Assembly (NCBI GenBank): GCA_963971405.1 | Contig: OZ020487.1 | Location: forward strand, 40,025,039-40,089,038 | Direction: 5' to 3' | DNA: 64,000 nucleotides | From: Psococerastis gibbosa | Lineage: Eukaryota; Arthropoda; Insecta; Psocodea; Psocidae | Shown: positions 42,948 through 53,243 of the stretch, in pieces | Numbering within the stretch: the first letter of the stretch is position 1 | Layout: each line of letters starts with the position of its first letter | Made by a program: the position numbers and the translations under genes | The notes under the pieces: generated by a model | What the model was told of the DNA's origin: nothing | The model's database searches: none | The model's input: only the letters and a program-made list of their open reading frames with translations

Positions 42948-43235
42948 TTTAGGCGAAAAGTGAAAGATCTCTTCTTCAATAACCTCCACAGATTAAGTAT
43001 CGATGATTCATCCAAATGCCCCCTCTGCTTCCAAGGGGAAGGAAATGTCGATCACCTATTCAGGTGCACTGTCATTGATGTAGAAAACAGAAATATAACA
43101 CAGGAGGAATTGGCTCAGCTCTACTATGTGGCACGGCGTCAAATGGCGTTGGCTGAAGAAGAAGAAGTAGAAGAAGAAGAAGAAGCCAGTAACTCTTTGA
43201 AATACAGCATATATATTGTTCATGTATTAGAATGA
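42948..43235 (+). pseudogene. LINE C-terminal zinc-finger region with (GAA)n expansion
   Basis: Reads RRKVKDLFFNNLHRL, then CPLCFQGEGNVDHLFRC, a CCHC-type finger (C-x2-C-x8-H-x4-C) typical of the C-terminal domain of I/Jockey-clade non-LTR proteins, then LYYVARRQMA. A GAA trinucleotide run (about 43155-43182) follows, coding poly-Glu, and a stop at 43233. Frame is open for 90 codons. LYxxARxQMA recurs at 44100-44122, supporting LINE origin over host gene. An upstream acceptor-like TTTTTTTTAG exists by chance or use. Confidence 0.55.
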
Positions 43236-43744
43236 CATTATATCCATGTCGTCGTTAGGTTAAACCTCACCGTAATTACAGTAATCTGGAGTAAGAATTT
43301 GAGATGTGGATACCGGATACGGACAAATGCTGAGTAGAATAATTTTTGAATTTATTTACGTTATCGCACCGATGCCTAAATTTATTTCCAACAGGAAAGT
43401 TCTTAAGTTCAGCAGCTTAATAAACGAGAGATTCTAAAGATCGTTCTCTAATCATCTCAAAAGATAAGCTTCTTTCAATAGGCTTAATGACGTTACCATC
43501 TCATCTTAAGCAGCAATCTCACTAATTAAATGTACGATATTTTCAAGAAGAAAAATGATAGATTTGGGAGAAATATAAGACTGAGTACCTTGTCAATAAT
43601 TAAATTGAACAGAGTCACTTTGTGAGGGTTTATACGCCAAAATCCCCCAAAACTTTAAGAAAATATAAAATCTCAAAACTGCTGCAGTATACCCATTTAA
43701 TTATTTAGTACGTTGTTACATTATTTGATTACCTACTTTATTTA
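43236..43744. other. No gene seen
   Basis: AT-rich. Confidence 0.3.
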
Positions 43745-44035
43745 TTATGGACGATCTTCTCTCCCGATCGAACTGAGAGCGGCGAGAAATGCTTCTAACT
43801 TCACTAAATTACTTAGAAACCATCTCTTATCTAGAGAAAGCGTTCTACACCGTCACTGAGACACTAGCACAATGACAATAACCTAACTTCCTGATTTTGA
43901 CGATATTTTGATGATTTTACTTTATACTTTCTTGTCAATTACTTGTTGATTGCTAGTATTGAATAATTTAACAGAAATATATATAATTATGTATATGTGT
44001 TTATTTATTTATTTATTTATTTACACCTACAGGAT
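43745..44035 (+). pseudogene. CR1/Jockey-like LINE C-terminus and 3' UTR, copy 2
   Basis: LPIELRAARNASNFTKLLRN then HLLSRE and a one-base frameshift relative to the copy near 55350. 3' UTR continues to the (TTTA)n tail at about 44001-44025. Confidence 0.75.
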
Positions 44036-44145
44036 TGCGCAGCCCTCTCCAACTACCAGGACAGAAGCCGCATGCGTCTTTACTGGGAGGCTCGTCAGCA
44101 AATGGCAGAGATGCCAAGAGCTGGCATTGGATAAAGTAAAGTAAG
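44036..44145 (+). pseudogene. LINE C-terminal end (YWEARQQMAEMPRAGIG)
   Basis: After ACACCTACAG the plus strand reads DCAALSNYQDRSRMRLYWEA then RQQMAEMPRAGIG and a stop (TAA at about 44135). This is the type of C-terminus seen in I-clade non-LTR proteins and parallels LYYVARRQMA at 43130. The pyrimidine-rich, acceptor-like sequence in front is the tail of the preceding LINE. Confidence 0.5.
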
Positions 44146-44419
44146 TACTACAAAACTTCATTTTATTACTTAGTGGCTGTGATATTGAATATTGAGCAGT
44201 TTTAAATAATTTCTTGATCATAAAAATACTGGGTATAAACTATAAAGTGTATATTGTAACTGTATAGGCTATGTATTGCATAAAACTGTAAGAGGTAAAT
44301 ACGATCGGAACATTAATTAACGGTAAAAAGAAATGTAATAGTTCGAATACTTCCATAATAGCCTTCATTTATGAAATCAGAGAAACTCAGTGTTTCGTTA
44401 CATTTAATTCCTGGTGACG
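44146..44419. other. Short spacer, no gene
   Basis: Nothing recognised. Confidence 0.3.
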
Positions 44420-44424
44420 GTTAA

Positions 44425-44615
44425 GAAACGGTAACTAACATACTTCGGTCATGTGATGAGAAACGAAAAGTATCGCCATATGCATGTAATAATCCAAGGG
44501 AAGATAGAAGGACAGAAGGCTCTTGGCAGGCAAGAGCATGACTTCCCTTTTCAGGTCAGCAGTCTCCAAGGTCAAAATTGCCATGATGATCGCCAATCTT
44601 CGCTAGAAGAGGCAT
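44425..44615 (+). pseudogene. LINE C-terminus (Jockey/RTE-like endonuclease-RT), frameshifted
   Basis: YFGHVMRNEKYRHMHVIIQG then KIEGQKALGR is the standard block before the end of this group of RT proteins. The next ~25 residues are deleted or shifted. The second frame then gives FRSAVSKVKIAMMIANLR and a stop at about 44611-44613. Dead copy. Confidence 0.8.
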
Positions 44616-45677
44616 TAAAAGAAGTAGACTTCCTGGTCCCAGTGTACCTGCAAAATGGACCAGTCCCCGACGCGAAGAACCTTCTTTAAAACTTAACTCT
44701 TCATAATGTGACTGTCTGAGACTGTCATATTTCACGAAACACAATATTTTTTATAATCATGTTGTAAAAATAATTGGTATTTAGGACTGTTATATTTAAT
44801 TGGATTATTTTAAAAGTTTGAAAGAACTAACTATTAGAGTTGGTTAGTAAAAAATAGGCTAATTTTGTATTTTATGAATATTTCAATATACAGTAGGTTG
44901 ACGTGTGGACGAGTAATCGTAGTAGTCTGACCGGGCTCTTCCTTGTGGTTATTAGCTACTCATTCAGTGCTAGGCAACACGCCGATTGTTGTGGTCTTAT
45001 ATACTGTATGTATTGAATAGTATAGTGCGTAAGAGGAATAATAATTGTGTTTTGTGAGAATATTCTACAAAATCAAGGACGCTATTAAAGATGTGCAGAT
45101 AAGAAAATCTAATTATTGGAGGCGGAATGGATTTCTTCGTAAGGTAGGATGCATTTGTAACGTAGGCTACGGTAGAATCGTATTTTTTTATTCAATGTTT
45201 AAATCATGGTATAACTTTTAACTATATATAGTTGTATGTAATTTAATTATAATTTTAACTTGGCATTCTATGATGCAAAATTATTTTGATTTTTGTATTA
45301 TTAGATAGCCTATTTATTGTATGTTACGTGAATTTAGAATTTCAATTTGCAGTACCATGCGCACAGTAAGTTAAGTACAGTAGTAATACTATTAGTTCTA
45401 TATGGGACAGATGGGATATTCAAGCCCGCTAAAAATATTTTAATTAATCCTAGGGCCACGTAAATGGCTAGTCATAGGAGACCGGGGGTGGGGGGGGGGG
45501 CAGAAATTAATTAAAAAATACATTTTTGGCGGCAATTGAACGTCTTATCTCTCCTATATAGAGCTCTAGTGATAGGCCAAATGTACTCTAAGGAGTTTTT
45601 GCCAGTTTAAATATGTATGCATATTTTAACATTGAAAATGTTGCGACCTGAGAATTAATATTTCTAATAGTGGTAGG
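44616..45677. other. No gene seen; G tract
   Basis: G11 near 45489-45499. No exon recognised. Confidence 0.3.
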
Positions 45678-45973
45678 CAGAGGCGCAAAGTTTTAGAATG
45701 ATGGCGGGGGCAAAACTAAGTAGACCTTATGACGTCATCAGGCAGGATAAGGAAAAATTGAAAATATAAGAGTAAAATAGTAGGGACTTACGCATTTTAA
45801 TATAGTAGTAAAGTATAGTTGTAGATTGTACCAAGCTAATAAAGGAATGCTTACATTCATATTGCTGCAAATGGGCCAGGGGGTCTCCATGAACCACGTC
45901 TTACAATGCTCGAGGCTGGGGGGGGGGGGGCAAGATGGACCGTCCTCCCCCCCCCCCCAACTTTACGCCCCTG
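45678..45973. mobile_element. hAT MITE, TSD GTGGTAGG
   Basis: 296 bp. Ends CAGAGGCGCAAAGTTTT and AACTTTACGCCCCTG. GTGGTAGG is exact at 45670-45677 and 45974-45981. Interior G12 and C11 tracts near 45919-45957 can pair with each other. Confidence 0.92.
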
Positions 45974-46078
45974 GTGGTAGGTAGGCTATTTAGTAACACA
46001 AGTAACCTAAAATGTTTTTTCTTAGTTTCTAAATAATATAAGGTCAGAAATTTTGATTTTAAAATCCTTCTATTCTGC

Positions 46079-46226
46079 GGGCTTACTATGCCGTTTAGTA
46101 TTAACTTATTATTGGGGTTAAAAATGTAAACAAAACAATTTGGAACAGCACTTTCCATTCAAAAATTATCTTGTTTACATTTATAATCCCAGGTTAAGAT
46201 TAAAAATAACCGCCATAGTAGAATAA
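46079..46226. mobile_element. MITE family B copy
   Basis: GGGCTTACTATGCCG ... TAACCGCCATAGTA; inner AAAAATGTAAACAAAACAAT and CTTGTTTACATTTATAATCC. Confidence 0.8.
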
Positions 46227-46302
46227 ATTTGGCAAGTCAATAGTAAATGGGCTGTCTATAATAGCTACTTAAAAATATTTTAAGTTCCATTACTTATTTA
46301 TT

Positions 46303-47150
46303 ATTGCTTTCCAATTTATACGTATAGTATAAGGAAAGCTTTGTGATGGTCCAAATTTTTGATTTCGGGATTTCAACGGATTTACACGTTTTGAGGTCCC
46401 AGGAGCCCAAAAAAGTGTTTTTTTACGAAATGTCTGTCTGTCGCTCTGTCTGTCTGTCTGTAGTTCTGTCTGTTCATCGATTTCCGGGCAAACTACTCAG
46501 TCAATTATGATGAAATTTGGCGTGTAGGTTTAAAAAAATCATACCTCGGGACCATTTTTTTATTTTGGGCCAATTCAATTTAGGGGGTTTTATTCTCAAA
46601 AAACTCCAAAGAAACTTCTAAAAAAATTATTTCTCAAAAACGGCTGCAACGATTTCTTTTAAATTCACATATACTGTAGTCGCTATTAATGTTGACAAAA
46701 TGCAGGGGGTCGCTTGTCCCTTGATAGTTTGCTTCTGGGGGTAAAAAAATAAAAATATCTAAATTTTAATGAAAAATGACTAAAAAATATTTTTTCTGCG
46801 AAACGTTTCTATTGATTATTTCTACCTTCAGGCATGTTTTAGGTGTTAAATTGAGTAACGAAACCGGACAGGTTGCTTTCCCAAAAACAATTTTGGTTTT
46901 GCACAAAAATTATTTTTTGAAAAAATGATAGAAAATTCGCGCTCAAATGCATTGCGTGCCCTGCCATTATTGCTGTGTGGTAATTAATGTGTTGGTCTGA
47001 CCTATGACCTATCTAGAACAACCCTCCCCCCCTCCCGAAATATCGGAAATTTAACCACTGGAAAATTATTTACCATGAAATTACTCATATTCTCTATCAA
47101 CTAATTGATAAATTGGAAAGCATGTTCGAGTAAACTCGGACCAGTTCTTT
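46303..47150 (+). mobile_element. Element Q, near full-length copy
   Basis: TTATTGCTTTCCAATTTATA to AAACTCGGACCAGTTCTTTT. Same block order as 13647. CTGT run at about 46432-46470. Confidence 0.85.
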
Positions 47151-47763
47151 TGAATTATTTTTGTGCGTTGTAAGACATTCGAGGTTTGCCGGATGCACAA
47201 ACTGCATTTATGTTAACTATGGTCTAGTTTCAGTCATCCTTTGTTTAGTGATTGGTACGGAAATTCGGTATCGGTTGTGTGTTTTAATTTACGAGGCTGT
47301 TTAAAAAAGTTGACAGCATTCTTATATACTGCGGAGTGTTCGCTGGTTTTTCGCTAAAAGCTGTGAAAGCTAGGAAAGTGCCGCCCGGGAAATTCAAAGC
47401 CATTTTTAAACAAAAACGTTCCTTTCAGAGTGAAATTGCCCCGGGGTTGATATGCATCCCAACTTGAATTGCCATCTCTTTTTTAATTAATTGTGTCTCT
47501 CTGCAGGCTCCCAAGGCAATTTTTTATAACTGGGCCGAGTAATACACTTGTTTCGAAACAAACTTTTTCCCCTAAGCTATACAGTAAATGCTCGATTCTA
47601 CTTTTGACTTTTCCTCGTCATTTGCAGCCGCTTTTGTACAACTAAGCAGGCCATACCAGTAGGCTAGTTATGTATTCTATTTTATCATAATCTTTTACAC
47701 ATTGATATTAAAAAATTATGTTCGGTAGAAAGGGCTTAGTCAAACAAATCAGTCCCTTTAATA
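47151..47763. other. No gene seen
   Basis: Pyrimidine-rich stretch ending CTCTCTGCAG at about 47506 resembles an acceptor, but no open frame of note follows. Confidence 0.3.
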
Positions 47764-48055
47764 CAGGGGTTCCCACTATTTGTTCGTGGACCATTAGATT
47801 ATTTAATGATTTTCCATGGACCACCATAGCTGCGACATGAAAATTCTAGGATGATTTGTGCCTACAATTATATAAAAAATTCTATAATATTTGACTAAAT
47901 GTTTAGAACTGGTATTGGATTTTATAGTTCAGTGCATAGACTTATTTCACTAGTACTTCAAATTTCCAATGTCTCAGCTGATTTATTTTCTTATTTCTTA
48001 CTTTGGTCCGTGGACCAACTGATATATGTCTGTGGACCTCCGGTGGTCCAGAGAC
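47764..48055. mobile_element. hAT-type MITE, paralogue of 17733 without the SINE-like insert
   Basis: Starts CAGGGGTTCCCACTATT and contains GATTTATTTTCTTATTTCTT then ACTTTGGTCCGTGGACC without interruption, i.e. the empty site for S3 at 17972. The right end is decayed and no TSD is seen. Confidence 0.8.
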
Positions 48056-48118
48056 CGTCAAAAGTTGTATGTATATATGTGTCTATGTATGTATATGTAT
48101 GTGTCTGAGTTTGTGAGT
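48056..48118 (+). repeat. (GTAT)n-like microsatellite
   Basis: TATGTATATATGTGTCTATG-type run at 48066-48104. Confidence 0.8.
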
Positions 48119-48262
48119 GCTAAATAGTTAGATTTGTTCTGTAAGTCCACCAGGTGCCTAAAAGGTGCCCCACCGCAGTCGCATGGTGCAGGTGGTTCAC
48201 CTGCCATCAGGTGACCGTGGCTGTACCGTGTATGGTCTATACGCAGCCGAGCCAAAACCATT
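48119..48262 (-). pseudogene. I/R1-clade LINE C-terminal fragment
   Basis: Minus strand: RRDEMVLARLRIDHTRYSHG then HLMAGEPPAPCDCGGAPFRH. This closely follows the HTR-x-(T/S)HG-x-LM...C-x-C motif at the C-terminus of I- and R1-type LINEs, downstream of RNase H. Truncated after PFRHLV. Confidence 0.8.
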
Positions 48263-48387
48263 TCGTCGCGTCTTATATCCCTGCACGCTGCACCCCAGAT
48301 ATTCGAGTTTTAGGCGCCAGATCATATGGCACTCAGCAAGAATGTGCCATCCACTTTCGGCGTCCATCGCACAATATCAGCACATAT
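48263..48387 (-). pseudogene. LINE zinc-finger segment, part 2 (continues from 49236-49330)
   Basis: Minus strand: MC, stop, YCAMDAESGWHILAEC then HMIWRLKLEYLGC. The C-x2-C...H-x4-C finger follows, once element Q is ignored, the block ISLLTSHGNFRHHLALIGVQ encoded at 49330-49236. So Q has split one LINE C-terminal domain. Confidence 0.7.
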
Positions 48388-49235
48388 TATCGCTTTCCAA
48401 TTTATACGTAGTATAAGGAAAGCTTTGTGATGGTCGAAATTGTCGATTCCGAGATTTCTACAGATTTACACGTTTAGAGGTCCCAGAAACCTAAAAAAGT
48501 GGTTTTAACGAAATGTCTGTCGCTCTGTCTGTCTGTATGTATGTATGTATGATATCTGTCTGTCTGTGCGTTGATTTCCGGGCAAACTACTCGGTCGATT
48601 TTAATGAAATTTTGCATGTAGGTTTTTAAAAATCATACCTCGGGATCTTTTTCTTTATTTGGGGGGGTTTTATTCTCAAAAAACTCCAAAAAACGTCTAA
48701 AAAAAATATTTTTCAAAAACGGCTCCAAGCGATTTCTTTTAAATTCACATATATTGTAGTCGATATTAATGTTAACAAAATGCGGGGGGTCGCTTGCCCC
48801 TTGTTAGTTTGCTTCTGGGGGTAAAAATAAAATAACTCAATTTTCATGAAAAATTACTAAAAAATAATTTTTCTGCGGAACCTTTCTATCGATGATTTCT
48901 ACCTTCAGGTATATTTTAGGTGTTCAATAAGATAACAAAAACGGGCAGGTTGCATTCCCAAAAAAAATATTTGTTCTGTGCAAAAAATTATTTTTTGAGA
49001 AATTATGGAAAATTCACCCTCCAATACATTACGTGCCACATGCCATTGTTACTACTGTTACTATGAATTGGTCTGTTCGTTCCAGAAAATGCAATTGAGT
49101 TTTAAGGGGTTTTTAATATATGTTGAGGTGAAGGAATTTAACCATAGGGAAATTATTTCCTATGAAAATACGCTTGTCAATATCTACTAATTATAAATTG
49201 GAAAGAATGTTCGAGTAAACTCGGACCAGTTCTTG
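48388..49235 (+). mobile_element. Element Q inserted in a LINE C-terminal domain
   Basis: CGCTTTCCAATTTATACGTA to AAACTCGGACCAGTTCTTG. CTGT/ATGT run at about 48517-48565. Confidence 0.85.
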
Positions 49236-49335
49236 TCCACTTGCACACCAATCAGGGCGAGGTGATGCCTGAAATTCCCGTGACTAGTGAGCAGGGATAT
49301 CACCCGACGCACGCGAGTTCTATCCAATGCTAGCA
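49236..49335 (-). pseudogene. LINE C-terminal domain, part 1
   Basis: Minus strand ISLLTSHGNFRHHLALIGVQ: the (L/I)TGHxxFxxHL block that precedes the CCHC finger in Jockey/R1-type proteins. Interrupted by element Q. Confidence 0.7.
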
Positions 49336-49595
49336 GACTCTTAGCCATTTTGGTGTCTGGACGCTTTAAACTGCTGCCTTAAGTCCTTGTTGGAACAAAG
49401 ATGTACCGAGCAATTTAAAAAGGCACTGAATAATTCAATAATCTTTCATCTTGGGGGAAAGAGGCTTGCATTTGAGTTGCAAATGCGGCGGCTGTATCTT
49501 ATATCGTATATATCTATGGTAGCATTTGGGTGAAATTGACCGAAGCTGTGTGTATACATAATGCAATAGCCTGCAGTGTTTGCCTTATTCCGCAG
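49336..49595. other. Upstream of candidate exon, nothing called
   Basis: Last bases form a pyrimidine-rich acceptor (TTTGCCTTATTCCGCAG). Confidence 0.3.
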
Positions 49596-49762
49596 AGAAA
49601 CTGACTTGCTGGTCCATGTCAAAGGGTTATTGCATCGCAAGGGTGGAATTCCAACCCTTTACGAGGAAATGAATCTCTGGCAGTACTCAACTGTGGTTGC
49701 TTGCTGCGGGGGCAACACAAACCCCTTTGCTAATGATAATGATATTTTAAACGCTATCTACA
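49596..49762 (+). CDS. Candidate internal exon, product unknown
   Basis: Acceptor CCTTATTCCGCAG ends at 49595. The frame from 49597 is open for 55 codons and meets a strong donor (CTACA then GTAAGT, at 49763). Phases are 2 in and 1 out. The peptide starts ETDLLVHVKGLLHRKGGIPT and ends NPFANDNDILNAIY, with a Cys-Cys-Gly-Gly in the middle (VVACCGGNTN). Only this frame is open throughout, GC is higher than the flanks and no copy exists elsewhere in the window. These make it one of the better exon calls, but I recognise no family. Confidence 0.45.
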
Positions 49763-49935
49763 GTAAGTAAATTACAAGCTCTGGATATTTCAATGCTTGT
49801 ATTGTGTATTCCTGAATTATCGTACCGTATATTTGTAAAACAGTACCACTAGTAATACGAAGAGACTAGAGGGCTAATTTTTTTTATTCATTGCGTATTA
49901 AGGCGTTCCGATTTTTTCACAAGTTGCTGCCATTA

Positions 49936-50321
49936 GGCGCCCATTCCACCGACCGGCTAGGGCTATTTACAAAAACAGTGACGTGGTAGCAGACATTCAA
50001 GACTTAGGCGGGGTTTCCACCGACCTCGCATTGCAGAATTGACGGAAATGATTATTTTCCTCTATGCCATAGTTAAAATTGAACAATGATCATACAGTAA
50101 AATCACAAACAAACAAACTAAAATTAAAAAATGGCGTCATGGGATATGTTAAGTACAAACATTTTAATAGATTTCTATGAAAAGAAAAATTCTAATTTCC
50201 GTCAATGTCATTTGCATTCTGCAATGCAAGGTCGGTGGAAACGCCACCTAAGTCTTGAATGTCTGCGCTACCACGTCACCGTTTTCGTAAATAGCCCTAG
50301 CCGGTCGGTGGAATGGGCGCC
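49936..50321 (+). mobile_element. PIF/Harbinger-like MITE, family A, copy 3, TTA TSD
   Basis: 386 bp. GGCGCCCATTCCACCGACC to GGTCGGTGGAATGGGCGCC, with TTA at 49933-49935 and 50322-50324. MADF-like start MASWDMLSTNILIDFY at 50131-50178. Confidence 0.93.
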
Positions 50322-50456
50322 TTAAGAGTGGAATTATGCCTCTAATAGAATGATTCATATTTTATTATCATTATTAATTATTATAATGACTGTGATTACA
50401 CTCTCGAATACTTATTTGGCCGAAGTTTAGAGTGCCCAAATATTCAGAATCCGCCA
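50322..50456. other. Short spacer
   Basis: Nothing recognised. Confidence 0.3.
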
Positions 50457-50600
50457 TAAAGCGACTATTCCACTTGTCAATATTCCGTCAATTGTGCATC
50501 AATAATAATAATGAGATGAACTAGAGTAAAGAAAAAATCTCATCAATTATTGAAGAAAAATTGGCTAATACACTTGAATATTTTTTAGCTTGTTCCACGT
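50457..50600. mobile_element. PIF-like MITE family E, left part
   Basis: AAGCGACTATTCCACTTGTC, ATATTCCGTCAATTGTGCAT and AAAATCTCATCAATTATTGA match 34740-36121 and 38938. The right end is missing or decayed. Confidence 0.65.
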
Positions 50601-50986
50601 TTATTATGCGGCAAGAGAAAAAATGTAAAGCAATAACAACATTGGAAAAATTGACGAAATTATGATGAAAGACGAATATTTTAACATTTAAATTTTTAAA
50701 AAAGATGTTAACGCAGGCTAAGTAGTACCGTTGGTAAATCTTGAAAATTATAAAACTATTTTTTATTTGTTGAAAATTCCATTGTTATAAACTTTTATTC
50801 GAAACTTTTTTGGAAAAATTCTTGATCGTAATTTTTCATTAATATAGCCTAATCTATGACATTTTGGCAATTTCTAATTTTAATCCAAATCTGACTTATG
50901 ACATTTTTTGTTAATAAGCCTTTAAGCAAAAAAGTTTTGGGAATTTCGGAAATAGATTTAGGAAGGTACCCAGGTATACTAACCGA
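50601..50986. other. No gene seen
   Basis: AT-rich. Confidence 0.3.
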
Positions 50987-51275
50987 CCGCCGTTCCAAGT
51001 TGAATCCAGCGGACCAGAGCAGGTTCAAAGATGCAGATAACTTGGTCGTGTGCACAGTGCCAGTAGGGAAACATGGTAGGACTTGTCCTGGTCACCTCCA
51101 AACTAATCGTGTGACTTTATTATGTTTCCCAAATGGTTCGGAATCCACTATAATCAGGAGGTCCACAGTCCTATGGGCTGGCGTAGGACAGTCAAGTCGT
51201 GGTCGCTCTATGGGCCCAAATTTGAGGCCTAAGTCGTTATTAACCCGACGAACACTACTACTACTACTACCCAGG
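50987..51275 (+). repeat. SINE-like S3 variant with (ACT)n tail
   Basis: GCCGTTCCAAGTTGAATCCA to CCCGACGAACACTACTACTA. Longer 3' part than the 17972 copy (GGACAGTCAAGTCGTGGTCG) and a different tail triplet. Confidence 0.75.
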
Positions 51276-51751
51276 TATACTGAAAAAATACTAAAAATTT
51301 GGAGACAAAATTGAGATTACAATGTAGAGTTCGACTTTTTTTTTAAACCATTTTTTTTAAACAGCGAAGCTATCCAAGAAAAGAAATACCTCACTTAAAT
51401 AGTCAATGCAACAGCCATTGAACAACCATTTCTAGAGCATGGATGTTCTACTGTATACCTGATTTTAAGTCTCTACAACAGTGTTTATACTTGTAAAATG
51501 GATTAACTGGGTTGCTACCTTCAGCAACTCATCAGAACTTGAATAAGATTCACGTAGCAAACTTATACCCACCCGGTCCTGTTTCGTAAAGTTTAAAGCA
51601 GCTCTTCATGCAAAGACTTCTATGGAATTTTCCTCGTGATACGGGTCCTTTCAGGTACCATTCGCCAGTTAAATTGGCAATTATAGGCGAGAGATGCAAT
51701 AAGAACAAAAGAGAACACCCTATTTGTAAAGGTTAATGGTAATGGAGTAAT
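51276..51751. other. No gene seen
   Basis: Nothing supported apart from the start of the long minus frame described with the next element. Confidence 0.3.
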
Positions 51752-52093
51752 ACTATTTAATAAAGGGTTAGTTGGACGTACACTGCCTGCCGTTAATATA
51801 GTCATTTGAGGCATGAGCGGAGCCATTGTCAGGGGAAGGGGGCTACTATTCATAGTAGAATACAAGAGCACTGAGTCAATCGTCCGAAAACCATCAGTCC
51901 TTATCAGTACTAAACCATCTGTCTTTCTCAGGACTAATGCATCTGTCCTACTCAGGACTAAACCATCTGTCCTTCTCAGGACTTCGTCTGATAATGGGAG
52001 TAGCACCCACTCCCGAAACATCCTCCCTGACAATGGGCTCCGTCCTACCTGTTCGATGACTATGGGGCCCATGCCTCTAATGACTAGTAACAT
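51620..52093 (-). CDS. 157-codon open frame across the TIR element, probably not a gene
   Basis: Longest uninterrupted frame in the window. Its centre encodes an 8-residue repeat (RRTDGLVL, SRTDALVL, RKTDGLVL, IRTDG). The opposite strand is also open (KPSVLIST, KPSVFLRT, NASVLLRT, KPSVLLRT). Repeats of a 24-bp unit stay open in several frames automatically, so openness is weak evidence for coding. The C-terminal third runs out of the TIR into flanking DNA. No homology recognised. Confidence 0.15.
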   Translation of the reverse strand: MLLVIRGMGPIVIEQVGRSPLSGRMFREWVLLPLSDEVLRRTDGLVLSRTDALVLRKTDGLVLIRTDGFRTIDSVLLYSTMNSSPLPLTMAPLMPQMTILTAGSVRPTNPLLNSITPLPLTFTNRVFSFVLIASLAYNCQFNWRMVPERTRITRKIP

Positions 52094-52133
52094 AACAGGC
52101 AGTGTACGCCCAATTAACCCTTTGTTAAATAGA
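51752..52133. mobile_element. TIR element with 24-bp in-frame tandem repeats
   Basis: Outer ~63-bp arms are inverted repeats: CTATTTAATAAAGGGTTAGT and GTACACTGCCTG on the left, with complements on the right ending TTTGTTAAATAG. Between them, at 51889-51984, four copies of a 24-bp unit (consensus AAACCATCTGTCCTTCTCAG plus GACT). No TSD could be fixed because the edges are AT-rich. No transposase; a short non-autonomous DNA element is the best reading. Confidence 0.8.
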
Positions 52134-52653
52134 GAACACCATATTAGACGTTTTTTTTATACAAAGTCCGATTTTCCATAAAATATTCATGATAGAGTAT
52201 ACTATCTACATATTTATAGGGGCCCATATGTGGTTCTAAAAATTTTATGGGGGAAGTGGGCCCAAGTTTTAAAAAATGAACTTGTTTTGTATTATTTGAT
52301 AGGTATATTTTGTCAAAAAATCTCAATCTGTCTAGTAGTTGCCCCCCCCCCCCTGAATCCGCCCTTATACGAGCCTTGAGCTTATAAGCTGCAACTAAAG
52401 AATAAAAATGGAACATCATAGTTATTTATACGAATCGCATTTAAGTCAATATCATGAAATTATAATGAATGAATAATTATATTGAAACACACAGTACAAT
52501 GCAATACAATACAATTATAACTAAACTAAAAACACTTAAAATCTAATATTTAACTTAAATAACTAACAACAATAAAATATAAAAATAAAAAATGTCTGAT
52601 ACATGGTACGTCAGACTCAGATATTTGAATGCATGCTTAAATACGCATTAGAC
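52134..52653. other. No gene seen; C tract
   Basis: C13 near 52341-52353. 52440-52600 is an AT-rich tail-like stretch. Confidence 0.3.
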
Positions 52654-53243
52654 CAGTGGTTCTCAAACTGTGAACCACGACAACTCTCTGGGGGCACCGC
52701 GGCGCCATGGGACAAATTTAATTCCATTTTAGGATTTAGACTATGTAAAACATAAATTAACGATAATTTAAAACTACAAATGCATTTTTTTTTCTTAAAA
52801 TTTAAACAATTTAATTCTCCCGCCAAAGGTTCATGTTATTCCCACCCAAGCTTCATGACATCGAGGTGTTCAGGACAGGTACGATAAGGTAGGGTAGATA
52901 GGATTTGTTCATTTGTAGGCCTACATGTACAATACTGTAATGGTTTCACCCTAATCCGCCCCTGCCTGGACTGGGGTATTCAATAGGTTTCTCACCCAAC
53001 CCCAGTCCTCAGGCTCCTCCGTATCCCTCCAATACGCGGCGGTGAGACATCACTCGGATGGATAATAGTGCCAAATGCAAATATACAATACACACATACA
53101 CATTTCACCATACACCTAATCAACCGTTGAGACGCCGCGGAACAAAGGTATGTTCTCCTCAATTGAATTAAATAGATACAGTCCACTCATAATTAAACCA
53201 ATCGAAGGCGTGTGGTACCGCCACAAATACAGAATATGCATTA

